Shown one piece after another: positions 57,766 to 64,000 of a stretch of 64,000 bases of DNA. Position numbers and translations under genes: made by a program. Position 1 is the stretch's first letter. Each line of letters begins with the position of its first letter. The notes beneath the pieces were generated by a model. That model was not told the origin of the DNA. It made no database searches and was given only the letters and a program-made list of their open reading frames with translations. Source of the stretch: Posidoniimonas polymericola (GTDB lineage: Bacteria > Planctomycetota > Planctomycetia > Pirellulales > Lacipirellulaceae); assembly GCF_007859935.1 (NCBI RefSeq), contig NZ_SJPO01000002.1, positions 372,001-436,000 of the forward strand. The letters are read 5' to 3'.

Positions 57766-58686
57766 TCATCCTCTCGAGTTTGCGGTGGGCTGGGACCCGG
57801 CGGACGCACGGGTTCGTCGCCACACGGCGAAAACCAGCGGCCAAGTGAGCGCAAGCGTCGAGAGCAGTAGGAGCGAACCGGAGAACCAGTCGACGTCAAG
57901 ACGGGATCGACCGCGGAGAGTCTGCCACAGGGCGAACGCCGAATGGCCGACCAGTCCCAGGGCGGCAAGCCAGACGCATCCATGGCGACTCCTGGCGGGC
58001 AATCCAAGCCAACCCAACACCGAGGCGAGCAACGGCAGAAACTGGATCGCGTGCATCGGCATGCCGTGGGCGAACTTGAGGACGCCCGCCTCGCCGTAGG
58101 TGTACGGGGGCCGGCCGAGCTGAACCTGGCTCTCCCCGACCCATTCGATCCAGAACCCAAGCAGGCAAGAGAGTGCGAGGAGACCCATCCCGAAGCGGAT
58201 CGCGACGCCAAGGTCGGGTCTCGCGAAGCGGGCCCGCAAGCATCGCCAGGTCAGCCACCAGATGTAGACGCTCAGAGCCAAAGCCGTCGTCTTGATGGCA
58301 AACAGGATCGCCGCGTCCTGCGGGGTCGAGCGGTTGAAGTGGGAGGGAACGCCACGCCACTGCTGCAGGCAGATTAACGCGACTTCGGTCACGATCGAAA
58401 CCGCGAAGAGACGCGTGACCAGCAGGTCGTGTCGGGAAGGACGGAGCTGGCCAAGCACCCATGCGAGGGAAACGCAGGTCACCCCAGACGCCAAACAGAA
58501 CAGAATCGGCTTCCGCCAAGACACCTCACCCTGCCAGCTGCCCCCAAGAACAGCCCAAACAAGGCAGTGCAAGACGAACCCGGCTGCGAACACCACGGCC
58601 GTCGTGGTCAGCAAACCTTCTGAGGCGTTGCCGCCAAATCGCAAGGCAAGCGTTCTCTCGGGGCGTGCGGTTTGGCCTCCAGCCAC
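57766..58686 (-). CDS. Multi-pass membrane protein of unknown function
   Basis: 306 residues starting at GTG 58686; no ATG is available in frame. About eight hydrophobic segments are visible (LLTTTAVVFAAGFVLHCLVW, ILFCLASGVTCVSLAWVL, LFAVSIVTEVALICLQ, AILFAIKTTALALSVYIWW, FGMGLLALSCLLGFWIEWVG, IQFLPLLASVLGWLGL, a short one near AALGLVGHSAFALW, and SGSLLLLSTLALTWPLVFAV). Conserved-looking polar positions within or near them include WRKPILF, HFNRSTPQDA and FAHGMPMHAIQF with two His. No family was recognised. It stands alone between a plus-strand glycan operon and the kinase gene. Confidence 0.7.
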   Translation of the reverse strand: MAGGQTARPERTLALRFGGNASEGLLTTTAVVFAAGFVLHCLVWAVLGGSWQGEVSWRKPILFCLASGVTCVSLAWVLGQLRPSRHDLLVTRLFAVSIVTEVALICLQQWRGVPSHFNRSTPQDAAILFAIKTTALALSVYIWWLTWRCLRARFARPDLGVAIRFGMGLLALSCLLGFWIEWVGESQVQLGRPPYTYGEAGVLKFAHGMPMHAIQFLPLLASVLGWLGLPARSRHGCVWLAALGLVGHSAFALWQTLRGRSRLDVDWFSGSLLLLSTLALTWPLVFAVWRRTRASAGSQPTANSRG

Positions 58687-58943
58687 GGTTTGGGTCTCTG
58701 CAAGTATGAGGGCGGCGAGGATACGGTGGTGCGGGCGCCGAGCTGTGGGCTGTCAGATCCGGCAGATTCTAGGCAAGGCGCCGCCAGTCGCCCAACGCTG
58801 TCTCCTGCTCGCCTGCCAAGATCGCTTCGCCAAACCGATGCAGAGCTACAACCGGAAGTTGTGTGCGATTTGTACGCATTCCAACCTGAAGTAGCGCGCA
58901 GGATCGTCCTCGTGTCGCAGGCAGAGCGGATCGATTGGAGGCG

Positions 58944-61124
58944 TCAATCAAGACTCTTAGCCGACCGATCCGATGCGGCATCGCCCGGCTGGCTGGCTAG
59001 CTTTGGCTTGTTGCGCAGCGGCTCCGTCAGTGCGCCACAGGTCAATGCGTGGCTAAGGTTACGCGTCTCCCACCAAGTCTTCGCGTCTTCCTGGGTCCAA
59101 GAGCCTGCCGCAACGCAATTCGCCAGCATTGCCTCCAACTTGGCGACCGTCTGAGGCCGCTGCGCGGGATCCTTTTCCAGGCACTGCAGGACGATCGTGG
59201 CCAGGTCTTCGTCGACTGCGGCGCCTGCCCGGGCGGAGAGGGGCTCGGGCGGCTCCGACAGTTGCTGCACGCAGATGGCGGCGACGTTGGAGCCCTGGAA
59301 GACAGGCGTCCCGGTGACCAGGTAGTACGCCAGGGCTCCGATCGAGTAGATGTCGCTCCTCGAGTCTATAGCGGCCGGGTGCTCGATTGCCTCTGGCGAC
59401 ATATATAAGGGCGTGCCGGCGAGACCGTCCGGGCCGTCGGCGAGGTGAGCATCTGTGGCGTCCTTGACCAACCCGAAGTCAAGCAGTTTGGCAAAATCGT
59501 ACCTCCCACCCCGCTTGCAGAGCATCACGTTGGCTGGCTTGATGTCCCGATGGATCAGGCCGGCCGAATGCGCTTCCTGCAGCGACCCGCATACCTGCCG
59601 CAGGATCGCAATCGCCCGTCCGGCAGGCAGCGGACCGTCGGCCTTGACAATCCGGGCGAGGTCGAGCCCCTCTAGGAATTCCATCGCGTAATAGAAGACG
59701 TTGTCTGGGGTGTGTCCGAAGTCGTAGATGGCAATCGTGTTGGGGTGGGTCAGCTGAGATGTCAGTTGCACCTCCTTCTCAAAGTTTGCGATTGCCGCTG
59801 CGCTGCTCCGGTCTTGGGGGAGGAGTTTCACCGCCGTGGGACGGCGCAGCAACGCGTGCGAGGCCCGGTAGATGACCCCCATGCCCCCTTGGCCAATCTT
59901 CTCTTCGAGCGTGTACTGACCCAGCCGTTTGATTTCTCGCTCTGCCCGTCGGACACGCGCCCGGAGCTTCCCCATAACCCTCGCGTACAGCAGGTTGCCG
60001 CCTGCCGCAACCACCCCCAATCCGAACAAGGCGGCGAGCAGGTTCCGTAGGAGCAGGCCAGGGGCGTACGCCTCGGCGTAGTCCATCTTGGTGACGACGC
60101 CGAACGAGAGTTCGGGGATCCAACGCCCCACGCCAACCACCAGCTCTCCACGGTAGTCCTCGTAGCCTTGTAGGTTCCTGGCCAGGGCGTCCTTGTCGTT
60201 CCGTCCCGACATCAGCGTGTGGGCTGCAACCCCCGCGCCTTGGCTGGCGTCGGGGGTTGACGCCTCTGCGTCTCGCCGCCCGGGGAGCAGCACGCGGTCG
60301 GCCACGCGGACGTTGAGCACAGCCGTCGAACAGGGGGCGTCTTGAAGGACGCCACTCGACCTGAGCTCGTCGTCGAAGCGGCTCTCAGAGATCATCCAGC
60401 CAGCCGCATCGTACGCAAAGGTCTCGCCGGTTTTTCCAGACCGGGCGACCGACAGCATCTGGGTGAACTGCTTCTGCGGCGCGATTCCAAACGCCAGGGC
60501 GGCGACTACTTCGCCAGCCTCGCCATGCACCGGCGCCGCTACGAACATCATCGGCGGCCTCTCGAGTTCCGTGGCGTCCTCCGATAGCGTCGGCCGATGG
60601 GGGCGCGCTACGACAGGCTCGCCGCTGACGATCTTGGGGAGGTACTCATTCCAAAGCGGCGACGCGTCTGTGCCTACGAGGCCGGGGAAACCGTCGAGGA
60701 GAACTCTCGCCTTCAGATCCACGACCGCGTAGTCGACGTATTCAAACCCCGAAGCCGCTTCGGCAAGCAGCTCGGCCAGGCCGCTCTGCGACGCCGCCTC
60801 GACCAGCTCTCCCCCGGTCGCGCCACGCTCGCCGAGTTGAACAAGCTCCGATACGGCCGCCGCCACGGCGGGCTCCTGGGCTAAGAAACTAGCGATCCGC
60901 TGCTGCTCGTCGACCCACATGGTGAGCCCCTTGACGGACGCGTCGAGGATGGCGGTCAGCTTCGAGTCGACCAGTCTCGTGCCCAGCCGACCGACCTCAC
61001 GGAATGCGGCGGCGCCGCCAGCTAGAACCAAGAACGCCAGCGCGAGAGGCAGCACCCACCCAGATGATGGTCGGAAGGTCCCGGACGTGAACTGCGAACC
61101 AATGCCAGATAAGGCGTTGCCCAT
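58944..61124 (-). CDS. Transmembrane serine/threonine protein kinase with N-terminal dCache-like sensor
   Basis: 726 residues. TM1 is at ~24-41 (VLPLALAFLVLAGGAAAF) and an extracytoplasmic sensor covers ~42-350. The sensor shows dCache-type features (YVDYAVVDLKARVLL, MLSVARSGKTGETFAYDAAG, WMISESRFDD, LSFGVVTKMDYAEAY). TM2 is at ~355-380 (LLAALFGLGVVAAGGNLLYA). A short coiled linker leads to a Hanks-type kinase (~402-680): glycine loop IGQGGMGVIY, Lys in AVKLL, catalytic loop LIHRDIKPANVML at ~523, DFGLVKD, and GTPLYMSPEAIEHP. All catalytic residues are present. The domain order (sensor before kinase) is the reverse of PASTA-type kinases. It is 102 bp downstream of cysNC on the same strand, but a functional link is unproven. 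Confidence 0.91.
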   Translation of the reverse strand: MGNALSGIGSQFTSGTFRPSSGWVLPLALAFLVLAGGAAAFREVGRLGTRLVDSKLTAILDASVKGLTMWVDEQQRIASFLAQEPAVAAAVSELVQLGERGATGGELVEAASQSGLAELLAEAASGFEYVDYAVVDLKARVLLDGFPGLVGTDASPLWNEYLPKIVSGEPVVARPHRPTLSEDATELERPPMMFVAAPVHGEAGEVVAALAFGIAPQKQFTQMLSVARSGKTGETFAYDAAGWMISESRFDDELRSSGVLQDAPCSTAVLNVRVADRVLLPGRRDAEASTPDASQGAGVAAHTLMSGRNDKDALARNLQGYEDYRGELVVGVGRWIPELSFGVVTKMDYAEAYAPGLLLRNLLAALFGLGVVAAGGNLLYARVMGKLRARVRRAEREIKRLGQYTLEEKIGQGGMGVIYRASHALLRRPTAVKLLPQDRSSAAAIANFEKEVQLTSQLTHPNTIAIYDFGHTPDNVFYYAMEFLEGLDLARIVKADGPLPAGRAIAILRQVCGSLQEAHSAGLIHRDIKPANVMLCKRGGRYDFAKLLDFGLVKDATDAHLADGPDGLAGTPLYMSPEAIEHPAAIDSRSDIYSIGALAYYLVTGTPVFQGSNVAAICVQQLSEPPEPLSARAGAAVDEDLATIVLQCLEKDPAQRPQTVAKLEAMLANCVAAGSWTQEDAKTWWETRNLSHALTCGALTEPLRNKPKLASQPGDAASDRSAKSLD

Positions 61125-61226
61125 GGCCGATGTCCGATTCTAACACAGAAGCCCGTCACCCCGTCCATCTCTCGAATCGCCGGATGGCTACCGAGGCTTG
61201 GGCCTCCTTGATCTTACTTCATCGTC

Positions 61227-63179
61227 CTATCCCGGGTCGAGCTGGGGTCCGTGGCTCGCGAGGCGCTCGACAATGCTGGCGGCGATTTCTCTTGGCCCGG
61301 CGCCCGAATCCGTGGAGAACAGGAGGTCGGGGTGTTCGGGCGGTTCGTAGGGGGCATTCACGCCGGGGAAGTCGGCGATCTCCCCGCGTTCGGCGGCCAG
61401 GTAACGTCCCGTGCTGTCGCGTTGTTGGCACACCTCCAGCGGAGCGGTGAGGTGGACGTGGCAGAACCGATGCGGTCCCACCAAGTCTCGCGTGCGCTTG
61501 CGAACCTCGTCCTGCGGGGCGACGAAAGCGGCGATGCAGATGACGCCAGCGTCGTTCAGCAGCTTGGCAATCTCGGCCGCACGTCGCAGGTTCTCCGACC
61601 GCTCTTCGGCAGAGAACCCGAGGTCCCGACTAATGCCGAATCGCATATTCTGACCGTCTAGCAGGACGCACTTCTTGCCGGAGTTGAACAGCAGCTTCTC
61701 AAGCTCCAGGGCGAGCGTTGTCTTGCCGGACCCGCTGAGTCCGGTGATCAGCACGGTGTAGGGCGGGTGTTGGTAGCGCGCCGCCCGCTCTTGGTCGGAG
61801 ATGAGGCTGGTCGCTCGCTCGAGCCGAGCGCTCGCCGGCTGCTCGTCCCAGTGGTCTTCGCTACCCGCGCGGGGGTCTGAATCGAGCAACATCCCGGCGG
61901 CGACGGTCTCGTGTGAGATACGGTCGACCAGGATGAAGGAACCGGTCTCGCGATTCCGCCGATACGAATCGAATGCTATCGGATCGCGTAGCACCACCCG
62001 GCAACGCCCGATTTCATTCAAGCCCAGGTTGACGGCCGGAGACCGATGCAGCGTGTTCACATCGATCGCGTACCGCAAGCTCAGTTCGCCGGACGTGCGT
62101 TTTGTCGTGTGCTTGACCCAGTACTGTCTGCCCGGCGTCATCGGCTGCTCAGCCATCCACACGATCATCGCGTCCGCCTCGCGGCTGACGCTGGGGGGGG
62201 TGCCCGGACGAGCGAGCATGTCGCCGCGAGACACATCGATCTCGTCGTCGAGCGTGACGGTCACTGCCTGCGGGGCGGCGGCCGCGGGCAGGTCGCCATC
62301 CCGAGTGACAATCCGCTTGACGCGTGCCTCCTTGTTGGACGGCAAAACCACCACCTCGTCGTCTACCCTCAGCGTGCCCGACGCGACCGTGCCAGAGAAG
62401 CCGCGGAAGTCAGGGGTCGGTCGGTTGACCCACTGCACCGGAAACCGCAGCTCGCGGAGGTTCGCGTCGGCTCCAACGTAAACCGTTTCTAGCAGCTGCA
62501 GGAGCGATGCGTCCTCGTGCCAGAGCATGTTCGAACTCGGGACGGCGACGTTGTCGCCACACAGGGCCGACAGCGGCACAAACCTGATGTCGGGGATCTC
62601 GAGCTTGCTGGCAAACTCACGGAACTCGTCGCAGATGCTCTCGAACACCGACTGATCGTAGTTGACCAGGTCCATCTTGTTCACCGCCAGCACAACGTGC
62701 CGGATGCCGAGAAGCGAAACGATGAACGCGTGGCGCCTGGTTTGGGTCAGCAGCCCTTTGCTGGCGTCGACAAGGATGAGCGCCAGGTTGGCGGTCGAAG
62801 CGCCGGTCGCCATGTTGCGGGTGAACTGCTCGTGCCCCGGCGTGTCGGCGATGATGAACTTGCGTTTGGACGTAGCGAAGTAGCGGTAGGCGACATCGAT
62901 CGTGATGCCCTGCTGCCGCTCGTCCTCGAGGCCGTCGAGCAGCAGAGCGCAGTCAAGCTCCTGGCCGGTCGTGCCGTGCTTGCGGCTCTCGCGCTGCAAC
63001 GCGGCGATCTGGTCGTCGTAGACCGCCCCGGCTTCTAGCAGCAACCTGCCGATAAGTGTGCTCTTCCCGTCGTCGACGCTGCCGCAGGTGATGAACCTCA
63101 GAAGCTCTTTGTCGGAGTGGTCGGCGAGGAACCGCTTTCCAATGTCGTCGGCAGGGACCGGCGTGCTTGCTTCAATCAT
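61227..63179 (-). CDS. cysNC: Bifunctional sulfate adenylyltransferase subunit 1 / adenylylsulfate kinase
   Basis: 650 residues. The CysN part (~1-440) is an EF-Tu-like GTPase: P-loop GSVDDGKSTLIGRLL, switch ADTPGHEQFTRNMATG, NKMDLV, and later beta-barrels. It drives APS formation from ATP and sulfate together with CysD. The CysC part (~470-650) is APS kinase with Walker A TGLSGSGKTTLALELEKLLF and LLDGQNMRFGISRDLGFS; GRYLAAERGEIADFPGVN follows later. It phosphorylates APS to PAPS. The fusion is known in many bacteria. It lies 51 bp downstream of cysD, as expected. PAPS could feed cysteine synthesis or sulfation of surface glycans; the window does not decide between them. Confidence 0.95.
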   Translation of the reverse strand: MIEASTPVPADDIGKRFLADHSDKELLRFITCGSVDDGKSTLIGRLLLEAGAVYDDQIAALQRESRKHGTTGQELDCALLLDGLEDERQQGITIDVAYRYFATSKRKFIIADTPGHEQFTRNMATGASTANLALILVDASKGLLTQTRRHAFIVSLLGIRHVVLAVNKMDLVNYDQSVFESICDEFREFASKLEIPDIRFVPLSALCGDNVAVPSSNMLWHEDASLLQLLETVYVGADANLRELRFPVQWVNRPTPDFRGFSGTVASGTLRVDDEVVVLPSNKEARVKRIVTRDGDLPAAAAPQAVTVTLDDEIDVSRGDMLARPGTPPSVSREADAMIVWMAEQPMTPGRQYWVKHTTKRTSGELSLRYAIDVNTLHRSPAVNLGLNEIGRCRVVLRDPIAFDSYRRNRETGSFILVDRISHETVAAGMLLDSDPRAGSEDHWDEQPASARLERATSLISDQERAARYQHPPYTVLITGLSGSGKTTLALELEKLLFNSGKKCVLLDGQNMRFGISRDLGFSAEERSENLRRAAEIAKLLNDAGVICIAAFVAPQDEVRKRTRDLVGPHRFCHVHLTAPLEVCQQRDSTGRYLAAERGEIADFPGVNAPYEPPEHPDLLFSTDSGAGPREIAASIVERLASHGPQLDPG

Positions 63180-63230
63180 GGGATGTACCTAGGGTCTGAG
63201 TGCGAGAAAACAACCGACGCGGCTGGTCGT

Positions 63231-64000
63231 TTAGAAGTACCCCTGCCGCTTCTTACGTTCCATCGCCGCCGCTTCGTCCCGGTCGATGGCGCGGCCCTGA
63301 CGCTCGGAGAGCCGCGTCGTCAGCATCTCGTGGACGATCGCTTCCACGGTGGTCGCGGTCGACTCGATCGCCCCGGTGACCGGGTAGCAGCCGAGCGTGC
63401 GGAATCGAACGGTCTTCATCTCCGGCGTCTCGCCGTCCCGCAGCCGCATCCGCTGGTCGTCGACCACAATCAGGTCGCCGTCGCGTTCGACCGTTGGCCG
63501 AGGCTCGGCGAAGTAGAGCGGCACGATAGGGATCTGCTCCTGCAGGATGTACTGCCAGATGTCCAGCTCGGTCCAATTAGAGAGCGGGAACACCCGGAGG
63601 CACTCGTCCGACTTCTTCCACGTGTTGTAGAGGCCCCACAGCTCGGCGCGTTGGTTGCGGGGGTCCCATCGGTGCTGGTGGTCGCGAAACGAGAAGACAC
63701 GCTCCTTGGCTCGGGAACGCTCCTCGTCCCGGCGCCCCCCGCCGATCGCCGCGTCGAAGCCGTGTTTCGTGAGGGCCTCTCTCAGTGGTTGGGTCCGCAT
63801 GACATCGGTGTAGACGCTGCTGCCGTGGTCGAACGGGTTGATCCCCGCGCGAACGCCCTCCTCGTTCACATACGCGATGACGTCCAGCCCGAGTTCACGG
63901 CGTGCGTGCCGCTCGCGGAACTCAATCATTTCCCGGAACTCCCACGTCGAGTCGATGTGCAGCAAGGGGAAGGGAGGCTTGCCGGGGTAGAACGCCTTGA
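63231..64000 (-). CDS. cysD: Sulfate adenylyltransferase subunit 2, 5'-partial
   Basis: The frame is open to the right edge, so the N-terminus (with the PP-loop) is outside the window. In-frame codons before the apparent Met at 63965 read [20 protein letters not shown], matching internal CysD sequence. Further motifs are [75 protein letters not shown] and [19 protein letters not shown]. It ends in a basic tail (ERKKRQGYF), normal for CysD. It forms the catalytic subunit for ATP + sulfate to APS with the CysN part encoded downstream. Confidence 0.95.
   Translation of the reverse strand, partial: KAFYPGKPPFPLLHIDSTWEFREMIEFRERHARRELGLDVIAYVNEEGVRAGINPFDHGSSVYTDVMRTQPLREALTKHGFDAAIGGGRRDEERSRAKERVFSFRDHQHRWDPRNQRAELWGLYNTWKKSDECLRVFPLSNWTELDIWQYILQEQIPIVPLYFAEPRPTVERDGDLIVVDDQRMRLRDGETPEMKTVRFRTLGCYPVTGAIESTATTVEAIVHEMLTTRLSERQGRAIDRDEAAAMERKKRQGYF

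Overview
The window looks like a chromosome segment of a GC-rich planctomycete, most likely order Pirellulales (perhaps Lacipirellulaceae; inference from gene families, not from a marker gene). The signs are nine proteins with PEP-CTERM sorting tails or remnants, many carrying GD-N-DG-VDAADY dockerin-like calcium loops; four DUF1559 pseudopilin-like proteins; a Rhodopirellula/Verrucomicrobium-type ECF sigma factor next to a FecR-LamG protein; an N-terminal FESLEDRRLLA motif; a formylglycine sulfatase; and a Ser/Thr kinase with an N-terminal sensor. No rRNA, intact tRNA, insertion sequence, prophage or CRISPR array was seen. || Layout. 1-2.7 kb: end of a double-length PEP-CTERM protein that reads as two fused tandem paralogues. 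2.7-9.2 kb: tripartite RND efflux system (outer-membrane lipoprotein on the minus strand, divergent from adaptor and pump). 9.5-14.1 kb: CheB-CheR-PAS-histidine kinase-receiver hybrid, overlapping a small PAS/Cys-pair protein. 14.2-21.3 kb, minus strand: three tandem LamG surface proteins (one carrying a glycerophosphodiesterase domain), then a DUF1559 protein and an EF-hand lipoprotein. 21.3-22.9 kb: gene-poor gap with a hairpin and a decayed tRNA-like 3' fragment. 22.9-25.0 kb: sulfatase. 25.3-34.4 kb, minus strand: a multidomain sugar-dehydrogenase-like surface protein, two duplicated PEP-CTERM proteins, a beta-repeat PEP-CTERM protein and a second DUF1559. 34.8-38.4 kb: ECF sigma, FecR-LamG and a third DUF1559. 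|| 38.9-49.0 kb is a xylan/arabinoxylan locus. It has a CE1-type esterase, a GH10 xylanase, a GH62 arabinofuranosidase-esterase fusion interrupted by one in-frame TGA, a MarR-like protein and a sugar ABC importer, with a divergent XylR-like regulator. 49.5-57.4 kb, plus strand: two paralogous PEP-CTERM proteins flanking a fourth DUF1559, then an exported ADP-ribosylglycohydrolase-family protein, a GH43-like protein and a DUF2961/GH172 protein with tight spacing. 57.8-64 kb, minus strand: an unknown membrane protein, a sensor Ser/Thr kinase, and the sulfate-activation genes cysNC and cysD (cysD runs off the right edge). || How it fits together (inference): the window is dominated by surface and extracellular polysaccharide biology. 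Exported hydrolases cut plant or algal glycans, the ABC importer takes up the sugar, and XylR-type and ECF/FecR circuits control expression. Each PEP-CTERM cluster is accompanied by a DUF1559 protein, which suggests a cargo-scaffold pairing. The least explained items are an unnamed domain of about 110-140 residues repeated five times in three proteins, the buried sorting signal in the first gene, the TGA in the GH62 gene, and the exported ADP-ribosylglycohydrolase among glycosidases.
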